Shown here piece after piece: positions 21,794 through 32,700 of a DNA stretch of 64,000 nt (positions within the stretch are counted from its first letter, which is position 1; each line of letters starts with the position of its first letter). The stretch covers positions 23,577 to 87,576 of the forward strand of contig CAICTM010000236.1 in assembly GCA_903772945.1 (NCBI GenBank), written 5' to 3'. Made by a program: the position numbers and the translations under genes. Below the pieces are notes generated by a model that made no database searches, was not told the DNA's origin, and saw only the letters and a program-made list of their open reading frames with translations. The stretch is from Seminavis robusta. Lineage: Eukaryota; Bacillariophyta; Bacillariophyceae; Naviculales; Naviculaceae.

Positions 21794-24624
21794 ATGGCGA
21801 AGGTGCTTCGGGGGAAGCTTCACCGCAAGACCAAGGGATTAAAAGGCCATCATCAGGAGAACGAAACCAATGGCAGTGCGAGTACTACCGCTAGTCTTAG
21901 AACAGACAAGAATGGTGGCGGTGGCTGTACGTGTGTCGGCTGGATTCGGGGCTTCTTGATGATCTGTGGGTTTTTCTCCATTCTGTGGAATATTAGCCAT
22001 TTCCACTACAATCTACTACCGTCGTTTGATCAAGTGGAGGCTGGCTTGGCACTGAAGGAGGCGTTCCTTGATTTCAAGCAAAAAACGAACCGCAAAAAGA
22101 CGGACAACAACCTTCGTGGCGCTGATACCGGTACGGAAAAGGCCCAGCATCAGCCTCCTGACAACAATAACGAGAACGACAACAACCTAGATCCTGGGAA
22201 TCCTGGGATTCCTGACATGGTCAACCAGAACAACAAGGACAATTTCCACCCGGTCAATCCCGACCAACATGGACGCGCCTTTACTCTCCCACCTCGAGCC
22301 GTAACGTATGTGACACCATGGGAAGAATTCAAAGGCATTCCCAAGCCAAAAGTGTGGGAGATTGCTGCCTCTTTGCAAGACCAGTTTGACAAATCTGCTT
22401 TTGGCCAACGCCTGGACAGTTGGAAGGAGCATCAACAACACATTCGACAAGAACGGTATCATCGTCGGGTCCGTCAGGCCGTACATGAGGCTGACAAGGG
22501 TGGTACCAATTCCACCCTACGAATCATTCCACATTTTCAGGATACTCCCATCTTCCCTCGACATCTCTCTTCCGATCTCATGGTTTTGGTCATGGCTGAC
22601 AATCAGTGCCCGTTAGTACTCAGTGGAGTCAGTAGTAACGGTGGCATGATCAATGCTACGGATCGATTGCTCCTGACGCTGACCGATGCCTTGAAAACGC
22701 AGTTTGCACATGTCGTGGCATATCTTCCCCATTATTATTCCTCAGAGACGGTAGACAACTGTCACAATTCACTCTATCAGGCAATTGTCAAATCATTTCC
22801 AATCCAACTGCAAACTGGACAGCTGCAAGTTGTGACATCACCACAACTACAAGCACAACCATCGGCCAAACAACAACAGTCATATCGATTTGCATACAAT
22901 GGATTGGACTTTGCCTATGCAACCGAACTGGGACATCAATTCTCCGATTTGATGCTGTTTCTGCAAGCTGGTACCCGATTGACACCCGAATGGTGGATTC
23001 AATATGTACCTGTCGAAGTTCCACCGCCACCCGAAGGCGTGCCACCCGCCAACGAAACAACAACAACAACAGGTCCTCCCAAACTAGAGGCAAAGCAAAT
23101 AACTTCCAATCGAGATTATGCCTACGAAATTTTGTTGGCATACGAAGCGCGACACCGCTTGGATGGGGACGGATTGAACCACGAGTTGTGCTACATGAAT
23201 TTCGCAATCAACGCTCAACCACCCGCAAGCTCCAACCTGACTTTCAACTATGGTCACTGGGGAAATCCAACGGGAACCTTGTTTGAGAGTTCAGGCTTGT
23301 TGCGCTTGTCACTGACTTTGCGCTCATTCTTGCCCTATGGAAAGTTTCCTGTTTCCAAGCTGTTGCACAAGTATTGTAGCGAGTTGTTGTGGGCAGCTGA
23401 TACTCTCAATGGTCCACTGGCGTTGTTTCGACATCATGCCAAGAATAGAGGGATAGAGGAAAGCAAGCTGGCAGTGGGTTTGCAACCGGACTTGCAGCCA
23501 CTCGACAAAACGACAACCTACCCGTACTTGATTCCAAAGTCGACCGAAGTACCGGGGTGGGTGACAGTGGATGCGGGCATGGTAGGACCGCACCCGACCA
23601 GTGAAATCAATCCTCTCTGGGAGACAGAAGACACCCATGACGAAAAGAATTGGCTCACCTTTGTGGTGCCCACAGCGTGGCGCCATACAGCCAAAGGGGA
23701 CGTTGGTGGGAATACATATGTCGTAGAGTGCTTGCAACAACTCTCCGATGCGGTCAAGCAGTACTTTGTCGGGGAATATCGCGCCACCATTCTCGTGTTG
23801 GTGTCGGGTCGCAGTCAACGTGACATCAACCAGCATCGGGACGGATTGCAGGCCAAGTTTGAAGATCAGATTCAAACCGGCATCATCCAGCTTGTGGACG
23901 CACCAATTGATCAATATCCAACGTTGCACGGGTTGGATGCTCATTACAAAGACACTGAATCGCGTGCTCGTTGGAGATCCAAACAAAACCTGGACATATC
24001 GGCCGCCCTCTTTGCTGCCAAGGGATATGGAAAGTATATAATGACAATTGAGGATGACTCTGCTTTCCGGGCAACGAGCATGTTGAAGCAGATCAAAAAG
24101 CAAATAACCAACCTGCACCACATGGCCAATCCACAAGATGCTGTAGATAGGAGTCCTCAAATCTTCATCAATGGACAAGGTAAGACCATTCGTAGTTGGG
24201 GTGTCTATTATATGAATGTATTCACGGCCTCACCGACCCTATCAATGCCCTCTTGTTTGTTCTGTGAAATGCAACAGACAAGACCAAAGTGGACATTTCC
24301 TACACGGAAAAGGAAGAACCAGCCGTGATAGAGTTTGGCCATCGAGAAGTGTGGAGTCAGGTTCGTTTCTCGTTTGGTTTCAGCGGAGTTTTGATTCATG
24401 ACGAGGATGCCTTTGTGTTTGGAATGTTGCATTTCCTTTTGTACAAGGAGAGGCCTTGTGACTTGCTGTTTCAGATTTCCGATAATGTGAGAAATGGGGA
24501 GAGCAGAGATCATTTCCTACGAAACAATTTGAAGGCAAGATCCATCATGCACCGCGGAAAGGTTTCGACGCTGAAAGGCAAGGTTTTTACCACCGAACAG
24601 ATGACGGCCGAAGAAGAAGGGTGA
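21794..24624 (+). CDS. GT54 (MGAT4-like) glycosyltransferase with duplicated domain
   Basis: Two exons, 21794-24179 and 24278-24624, joined across a 98-bp GT-AG intron, give 910 residues. A hydrophobic anchor at about 49-72 indicates a Golgi type II protein. The C-terminal half (about 615-900) matches MGAT4/GnT-IV: LVLVSGRSQRD, YPTLHG, RARWRSKQNLDIS, TIEDDS (E753-D755, metal site), then after the splice IEFGHREVW, MLHFLLYKERPCDLL and HRGKVSTLKGKVF. MGAT4 enzymes add GlcNAc in beta-1,4 linkage to the alpha-1,3-mannose arm of N-glycans. The N-terminal half (about 260-560) is a diverged copy in which the EDD position reads QAG (391-393). The ATG at 21794 is preferred; the frame is open upstream only by a GTG. 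Confidence 0.82.
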
Positions 24625-25062
24625 TTGGGGTACTATCTTCGGACGCAACAATAGGAGCTTCAGTAGCTACTAGCTAGGTATCTACTGGGAGGTGCCAACA
24701 GGTTGAACGGGGCAATGCTAATATCCTACGGTGATCCGGGTATGGACCACTACCAAACGGTTTGCCAGGGCGGCACAGATCACAGGTGAAACAAAGAACT
24801 ATACAAGAATCAACAACATCTAGAGCTAGATGTTGTGTTGAGAATTACTTATCTATCCTGCCGGTGCTAACTGAGGCCCTCCAACTCTACCCCAACTAAC
24901 ACTGAAGTGTGCAAATTGTGCCCAAGTAATGCCACTATTGGAAAACCAGACGGTTGGTGGTATGTGACTGAAAATGTGCGAAATGCTTCTGTCCCATGCT
25001 TAGGCCGCGCATCACAAACATTTCCAGTAAAGTAGATTGTTGATTTCGCGTTGCCATGGTAT
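24625..25062. other. Intergenic DNA between convergent genes
   Basis: This 440-bp spacer contains the 3' ends of the GT54-like gene and the membrane-protein gene. A short perfect palindrome-like segment, CATCTAGAGCTAGATG, lies at 24818-24833. No gene seen. Confidence 0.45.
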
Positions 25063-25813
25063 TTATCTAGTCTGTTGAGAGGGCTCGTATTCACTCTCCA
25101 GCGTATACTCTGACTGGGATTCAATATCCGATTGTCGAAAGATTTCATTAAAGGCGTCAGGTTGTTTGACGCCCAGAAACCGGATCCCAAAGATCAAAAG
25201 CAAGGTGAAGATTCCGAGCAAAATCCCCCATGGGCCCATTGCAAACAATAACAGAGCTACCAAAAGATCCACCATATAGCGTCCTCGAAAGGTGAACAGC
25301 AGCTGGCCAAAGGTAGATGCTTCTATACGGGAGACCAAAATTCGGGGAGCTTCTACAGAGACACATAGCATTCCGAGGCAGACAAAGCCAACTATGATTC
25401 CCACAAGAACATGTAGATAATGCGGTTGAATTGCAAATTTGAAGGCGACTGCTGCATTTCCCTGTTGGTGGAGTAGAAGTGTTTCATTTTCGGACAAAAC
25501 AGCAAGCAGATGGTGAGACATCAAATTATGGAAGGAGTGGGTATCATGGCACCAACATCATGAAACATAACCCTCTCTAAGCTGACGGCGTTATCTTCCG
25601 GATAAGGCGACTCAAAGGTCAGAAGCAACCAGCTCTAGTAGCCACGGTTGGAAGGATGCTACCCATTCCACGAAAACGGCATTATCTCCCCTGAATCCTC
25701 TGTCCCCCACACACAAAAAGACTCACAATATATAGCAGCGCCGACAGGGTTCGGAAGGAACGTGTGAGCCGGTGTTTTGACGACATCTTGCTACTACTTG
25801 CAATAGAATCCAT
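25063..25813 (-). CDS. Multi-pass membrane protein, COPI-associated/TVP-like
   Basis: Two exons, 25813-25727 and 25461-25063, joined by a 265-bp GT-AG intron in phase 0, give 161 residues. Hydrophobic segments lie at about 46-66, 88-105 and 108-126, plus a short one at 20-29 ahead of the splice. The central FTFRGRYMVDLLVALLLF, with Gly-Arg before a helix, resembles COPI-associated and TVP15-type Golgi membrane proteins, though only loosely. The tail is acidic with Ser, Tyr and Glu. An alternative is a single exon starting at 25524, which gives a poor N-terminus with the splice acceptor sequence read through. The first exon is inferred from a good donor (GTGAGT) and matching phase. Function is uncertain. 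Confidence 0.5.
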
Positions 25814-28268
25814 CAATTGACTGCATGAACAACCACAAACAGTTAGTGTTGCTTGATGTGGAAGGAGATAAATCAAATGCTTGGCATGACACACAATGAC
25901 AGGTTGCCGCCTTGCCGCCAAGTCTGTGAGCGGTCACGACCCAGATGCAGGCGTGCTTGACCGGACTTGCTTCCTATGAGACGTTCCTCACAAAATGCCA
26001 ACCGTTAGACAACGGAGTAAACCTTAGCCCGATGGGCGCTCACATTATTCCAACGGAGGGAAAAAGCCGGTGGTTGCGTACATGTAGGAGCTGCTGCAGC
26101 ATCAAAATACCTACGGTACAGTACTATTAATAATACTACAGTAGACTACTTTAGAAGCTCTTTGAGGCCTGAGGCTACGCCCTTGCTTGCTCCACTGGAA
26201 GCACCCGACTCGCCCTACAACTAGCTACCGGTAGGCACTCTCGGGTACATGTACTAGCTAGTTGCACTCTACATGTACTTACTTAGATCTACTCGAAAAA
26301 ATGGCAATGCTGGTTCTGAGGGTGTTCTACTTCATGATATGATAGAACTACGGGTATCTTCTACTAGCTAGTAGAGGTCCTGGAACGACCTTGATCACAT
26401 GTACTGGTACTAGCCACAGACACTGATTTCGGTATGAAATGTTGTAGGCCTAGTTGTCACTTTTGGTGCAACATGGCTAGAAAAGGAACACCCAGAGCTC
26501 AGATTACAGTTCCCGTCCCTAATGGTCAGGGACTGCTGCTTGCCACTGATAAAGCACCTCGCGAAACTCACACTTTGATCCTTCCTGAGTTTGGATCTCA
26601 GGCACCACTGCTTTCAGTAGAGACTAATGCTAAAGTCCCCAAGAATATCAATTCTTGTAAGAAGCGGCAGGTCTCCAGATCCACGAGCTCTGGGCTGGGC
26701 AATCCGTTCTACAGATTCAGGCGCAAAACCTGGTAACAGACGGCCACATGGATTGGACGCGAGGCAATTCTCGTGCATTTGGAACTTCTTGTAGTCTTGA
26801 GTGCAGACCAAGCCAGGTGTAGATCCGTTTCAATCTCTATATCCTTCAATCTGATACAGATACAGATACCGGTACTGGTAGCCTTTCTCACAAAGCAGAT
26901 TGGAACGTGTCTCGCCGGCGTACCAGGTTCTATCGGAATGGCTCTTTCCGGGTCGAATTCCGTTTTGTCAGGAGTGCGCCGATTTGTCATACAGAGGAGA
27001 GCCTGTATAATTATGAGCACACGTCGGTCCGAAAGCTATTTGCTTCATCATTGGATTCAAAAACGATTGTAGATTGCGGTTTTTGAGCCCTCAATTTCTG
27101 CGGTTGATTGTCATGTCATGTACTTGAGCTCTACAAGCGAAACCTCGTCTCAAAGAGACTGCTTGTCCGTCACCGCGACCCCCTGGTGCACGAAGAACAC
27201 GTTCCAAATGAGACTCAGTTGGCACAACCACGGCTTGGTCTACGTCAAATGCCCGAATAGCTTTTTGGAGCTATAATATGGTACATTCGTCGCAACAGGC
27301 AGAAGAAGACATGGCAAGGAGAGCCATGCAAACACCGCGACTTTGTTCAGGCCGCCGATACCGGTGTGGTGTGAATGATGTGCAACTGAGATGCCGTGCA
27401 TTGTTTCGTGACTGATACAACAAAAGGTAGGATGGCACTAACAAGACCAACCAAACAAGATTCAAGCCATACATGATATCAAATGACAAAAGGAGACGCT
27501 GGGTCATCCCTCTTCCATTTGTTTTTGGTGCTGCGTGCAACAAAAGATAGAATGGCACTAACAAAAGCCACCAAAGCAAACGACGAATCCCATGGGAAGC
27601 CACATACCGTGAATTGTACCTGCCCAAAACCTCTTCCAGTATGGGATATGCTTCCTCTCTTCTCAGAGGAACGCAGCCAATCCATCGTTTTCCAGGTTAG
27701 GAAATGGAATTCGTACTAAAAAGAGAGGGTTTTATCTAGATCCTTTCAAGGGGATATCATTCACTTGAAGAAACTTACTCGTTCGCACTTGTGTTCGTTC
27801 GTAGCATTGAATGATATCACTCGAGAGTAGTATAGACTTACTTTGTGGCGTTGTGATATTCCTTGCTCCGCCGTCATGGGTCCACCCTCCTTGTTTCATG
27901 CATTTTTTGTAATTATGTATTTGTGAGCTCGCAACATGCCCAACTAATCCGATCCAACCGGACTCACCACAACACAGTCAGCCGTCAGCCTCCTCTAGTA
28001 GCTTTGCACAGTCACTCAATCCTGCTTCGTTCGTTGTAATTTCCTACTTTCTTCCACCGCTCCTTTTCCCAAAACTGTCCACTCGCTTTCTCGCTCACGG
28101 TCATCAATCATCCATGCAAATGTATGTGTGAATGCTCAAGTCAGACAACACAGCCCAGCTGAAGTACAGTAGCCATGCACCACATCAACAAAAATAATAA
28201 TAAAACCAAACCTTGACCTCCGCCCAAATTCAATTTTGCCTCAAATATCCATCAATCCATCCATCCTC
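25814..28268. other. Long intergenic region (2.4 kb)
   Basis: No convincing gene. The stretch 26100-26430 is dense in CTAGCTAG, GTACATGTAC and ACCGGTA words. An open frame at 26434-26736 (+) reads protein-like for about 60 codons but has no start context or family. Around 27421-27440 and 27541-27560 a 20-bp sequence (caaaaggtaggatggcacta and a variant) is repeated 120 bp apart, giving the minus frame at 27271-27627 a repeated Leu-rich look; I read it as duplicated non-coding DNA. Confidence 0.4.
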
Positions 28269-29219
28269 CTACTTTTCAATGGCAGCCAAGCAAGGAAGAC
28301 TGGTGACTGCCTTGGTGACCCCGGATCTCGCCAACATGGCCTGGTAGCGAGTGGAATGAGACCGCAGCTCTTCCATGGAGATTTCTGCCAACCCTTCGCC
28401 TCCATCAAACACCAATGTGAGACCACCCTTGAGCTGTTTCTTGGCTGGCGGAGTGATCGCGCCGTGGTTGGTGGGGGTTGGCGATGAAGCAGCGGCCTTG
28501 AGATCCAAAGAGAATCCCGCCGTCGGCGGCGGCAGACCGGCCGGGGGAGGCGGCAAACCAAGACTCTCTTGCGGAGCCAGACTCAGGCTCGTGGCTACTG
28601 GAGCGCTCGTAGCTCCCACTTGTGCTTGAGGGATCAAATCGGCCGCAGGGGGCGGTGGCAAGACTCCCGAGGGCAACGGAGGCAACGGCAAACCCGGCGG
28701 CGGCGGCGGCGGTGGAGGAGGCGGGGGTGGAATCGGAGCTTGAAACGCCTGCGGCTTGCTGGTCAGACAGTCGTCGTCCAACGGGAAGTTGTTGTAGCCA
28801 TGAGCGCTGACCAAAGCAAACGCAGCCCGACAGGCACAATCCATTGCCGCTTCGCGCGTCTTGCCGCGGCCCCATCCCAGGTCGACACCGCCCACGCGAG
28901 TACTGTAGACATGCGGCTTTTCGGGAGTCACTCCGGTGTTCCAGCGCACGTAAGTAGCGTCCAGCATGCGATGAGACTTGGTGTACTTGACAAAGGCATC
29001 CATGGCGGCGTAGTACTTGTCCGGACGGTACTTCTTGACAGCGTAAGACTCTCCGGTCAACTCGGGGTCATCTGCAAAACTGTTCTTGGACTTTTTCCGA
29101 CTGGGTCCTCCACTACCTGCTGCTGGTGCTACTGGTGGTGGTGGTGGTGGTAGAGCAGCACTGTAAGGGTCACTTGCTGCGGCCGCCGCCGCCGGGGCGC
29201 TGCGCTTCTTTCGGCCCAT
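28269..29219 (-). CDS. Double-stranded RNA-binding-domain-like, proline-rich protein
   Basis: The protein has 316 residues from the ATG at 29219. A basic, Ala-rich N-terminus with a KKSKN patch suits nuclear entry. Residues about 70-142 fit a dsRBD: an N-terminal helix (AAMDAFVKYTKSH), a three-strand region (ATYVRWNTGVTP, HVYSTRVGGVDLGWG), then GKTREAAMDCACRAAFALVS, which has the GxxKxxA-like start of the second helix. Proline runs flank the domain (residues 24-29 and a run of about 12 near 167). The C-terminal 45 residues include GGLTLVFDGGEGLAEISMEELR, a possible short beta-helix module, and end in LAAIEK. Partners and role are unknown. Upstream in-frame sequence to 29396 has no Met in good context. 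Confidence 0.65.
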   Translation of the reverse strand: MGRKKRSAPAAAAAASDPYSAALPPPPPPVAPAAGSGGPSRKKSKNSFADDPELTGESYAVKKYRPDKYYAAMDAFVKYTKSHRMLDATYVRWNTGVTPEKPHVYSTRVGGVDLGWGRGKTREAAMDCACRAAFALVSAHGYNNFPLDDDCLTSKPQAFQAPIPPPPPPPPPPPPGLPLPPLPSGVLPPPPAADLIPQAQVGATSAPVATSLSLAPQESLGLPPPPAGLPPPTAGFSLDLKAAASSPTPTNHGAITPPAKKQLKGGLTLVFDGGEGLAEISMEELRSHSTRYQAMLARSGVTKAVTSLPCLAAIEK

Positions 29220-29793
29220 CGTCAACCAGTTTTCTCGAAAAGAATGGAAGAACTGTCGTGGCCTTGAGCGGTTGTTGTTTGGCGTGTGGCTGTGACGTTC
29301 CCTCCTGGACTCGACTCCAGGACGCACAATATCTCGCAACTTTCCACGGTGACGCTCCACGATTACATTCTCACACCAACACCATACCGGCAGCATTAAT
29401 TAAAAACCTTGCAAAGGCAACGGCAAACGGCAGGAAAGGGAAAGATGTGTCTTTGGAATTCTACAACTTGCATTTTAATTTACACTAACACACATTGCAT
29501 CTGCGTAGCAGCACAGTACATACCGGTACCCTGAGGGTGCCTTGCCTGTACCTTGCAAGATGCCTTCTCGTCTTCAAAACAATTGAAAATGAATGATTCA
29601 TCCATGGATGAATACTATTCGCTCCTCCAAACCAGAAGCTGGTCGGGTAGAGATGTTGTCCTGACCTCTAGCTAGCTAGAGCTGCGAATTGCCGGTAGGG
29701 AGCCACTGTGTCAAGGCAGACTGAGTATGCAAACTTCGAGTCACTCGAAGTTGGCCCAGATTCTCGGTTTTGGGTTGTGCAGTAGCGAGGCTC
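29220..29793. other. Intergenic DNA
   Basis: The stretch separates the dsRBD-like gene from the 3' end of the giant kinase gene; both are on the minus strand. A GAATGAATGATTCATCCATGGATGAAT segment near 29588-29614 contains nested short palindromes. A tagctagctagagct run lies near 29670-29684. No gene seen. Confidence 0.45.
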
Positions 29794-32700
29794 TCAATCC
29801 TCCTCATCCTCAAATTCGTCCTCCAAGATGGAATCAACACTGGACTGGAACGATATTGCTCCGTGGTGGCTCATATTCTCGTCGGAGTCATGCCCAATGA
29901 AGCTTGCAGTGGCCCAATCCATCGACATGGGAGGGTTCAAGGACTGACCACCGGCAGTCGTGGCTTTCTTCCCTCCATCCTCGTCGTCGAAACTCATATA
30001 CACTACCTGACCAGTTGACTCGTGTAACATCATGTCCGCAAAGTTCTGGTACGAGATCTTGCCGTCGCCTTCAACGTCAACTTGCTTCATCATTTCGTCG
30101 ATAATCTGATCTGTGCCTATATCTTTGTCTGTGGGAAGAGCCACCACTCCAGCCAGGGCCAGTTTCAAATCATTTGCTGAAATATAGCCCTTATCACCTC
30201 TGTCAAAGCTACTAAAGGCGGCCCGAAGCTTCTGGGTGTCCAGGATCTTGGACTTTTGCATGGCCGCAATCACAAATTCTAGTAGAGGTCAAAGTAAAAT
30301 AGAAGGCAAAGTGAGGACAAACAGATCTGACACAAGGATCACAACCGCGCAACTACCAGTATCACTGCGAGATACCCACCTGTGTAATCCACATAGCCAT
30401 CGCCATTCATGTTGATGCGCTCAAATAGCTTGTCAGTTTCTTTGTTCGATAGTTCTTTGTCGAAGAAACGTTTGTAACCCTTCCGGATATCTTCCTTCGA
30501 AAGCTTTCCATCGCGATCGCTGTCCATACCTCGAAACACTCGATCAATCTCTTCTCTCTCTTCCTTGCGGAGAAGCTGGGAAGCGATGTATGTGTATACG
30601 GCTTGTTTGAGCTTCAGAGAAGGATCAGATGCAAAGTCAAAAAGATTCTCAAAACATGAAACTGAGGAATCTCCGTAATCCTGCATGAATGTTTCTTCGT
30701 TGGCCTTGATGGAATTCTGGATCCATGCATGCTGCAAGGCCTGCGCAGCGGTGGGCCGTGCGTCCTCCTCATAGGTCAAAAGATACTTAACAAAGTCCTT
30801 TGCCTCATCTGAGATGTTTTCCCACGCAGGATCATTGAAGTCGACCTTGCCGATGGTAACTTGCTCCATCACTAGCATATCATTGTCTCCTTCGAAAGGC
30901 GCATACCCAGAGAGCAAAATGAAACAAACCACTCCGCAGGACCACACATCATATTTCGATCCCTCGTAGGATTGTTCAAGAACCTCCGGGGCGACATAAT
31001 GAACTGCGATGCAAAAGAAAAGTTTGTGTAAGAAGAACAAGCCTTGCAGCCACTGAACCAATGACCGACGAAAAGCCTACCTTTGCCGACCAAATCAGAG
31101 AGCTTGACTCCGTCTTCGTACTTTGTGGCCAAGCCGAAATCGATGATCTTCATTTGATCCAGTTCCTTGCTCTCCTCCAACAAAATATTTTCCAGGTTGA
31201 GATCTCTGTGTTAAGTGTTTGGGTGAGTGACGGTAACAAATGTGAGTTCCTGTGACAGCGAAAAACGAAGATTGATGATGCACAATCCCAGCGACTCGTC
31301 TCACCTATGAACGATGTTGTGTGATTGCAGGAATTTTACGGCGGACAAGAGATTCGTCATGAATGCAGCAGTGTCACCTTCGCCGAATGCTCCTCTGGTG
31401 TCCAGTTCATCCCACAATTCACCACCCTTGCAGAGATCAGTGACAATATAACAGTTTCCTTCGTCCTCGTAGAACCCGTACAACGTCAAGAGATTTGGAT
31501 GTGTCAAACCTTTCAAAAGGTTAAACTCATTGATCACCTGCTCATAGTCTCCAGAGCACATTCTTTCCTTGTCAATGATTTTGATTGCTCTTTCTTCGCC
31601 GACGCCATCATTGCCTTGCTTTTGATATCCAATGAACACTTCACCAAACTCGCCCTCTCCAAGCAATTGACCTAGCTCGTAATGATTGTCGAACCTGTCT
31701 TCGCGTTGCTGCACAAAATTGCTCGGCGTGAATTGGACATTCTCCAGCGCAGAGCTAGATTCGGAACGTCCAACTATCATTGACATTCTTGGCGCTCGCT
31801 TTGGGCCCCTTGGTTGCTGTTTGATGACATCTCGGGCTTTGTCGAGGTCTGGCATGCTTTGGGCTCCTTCCGTCTGCATTGTCGAAGCGCTATCTTCGGC
31901 CTGTGCCAAATCAGAAACGACTAGGCTCGCGTCGCTTTCCCTGCGTTCATTCGTTTGGTTTTGTCCTGCATCCTTGCCCAACGCCATGGACACGCCCTTT
32001 TTCTTTCTGTCATCTTCCGACGAATCGTCGTCATCGCTGTCGCTCATGTCGTCGCTGTCGCTATCTGAGTCACTATCGAGGAACGAGTATCTCCTTTTGG
32101 GTACACCGGCAGCTGGCTTTGGATTGTAGTTCAAGTTTGGCATACTGCCGCCAAACAAATCGTCGTTGTCAGGGCTGTCATCACTATCGTCGCTGTCGCA
32201 GTCACTGTCACTTTCGTCGGACAACGAAACGACTTCGTCTTCTTCAGATGCATCGTCGTCGGCGGTAATCAAAGCCATAAGCGAAGTCTTGCTATCGGCC
32301 AACGACGACTTCTGGTCTTCAGATTTGCCCTTACTCGCCCTGTTAGGTGCAGGTTCATTGTCGGTTTTGTCTTTTGTAACATCAACGTTCTGGCTGGAAC
32401 CTTTTATCAATGACATTAGCCCAGTTTCGCTTTGGATCTCGGTTACGTTTTGCTTGGACTTCGAAGCTTCTTTGGTCCAGTCGAATTCTGGTTCCTCGTG
32501 TTTTTTGCTACCTCGTTTTGCTGCGTCGTCCGTGGTTTTGGCGGAGGTTATCAGAGACATCAGTCCTGTCTCCCCACGTTCTTCGTTCGAACGATCGGTA
32601 TCACTCTTCTCCTTCTCTGTCCAGTCAAATTGCGGCTGCTCTGCTTCTTTGCTGTTTCCCTCTTCCTCAGGGTCTGCCGGTGCCCCGGTGGAAGCAGTAG

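Noticed and set aside
26434-26736. 100-codon open frame with a protein-like middle
   Set aside because: No recognisable family, no supporting exon, placed in a region rich in intergenic words.
27271-27627. Leu-rich minus-strand frame with repeated segments
   Set aside because: The repeats are explained by a duplicated DNA segment of about 120 bp spacing; no helix boundaries or conserved residues.
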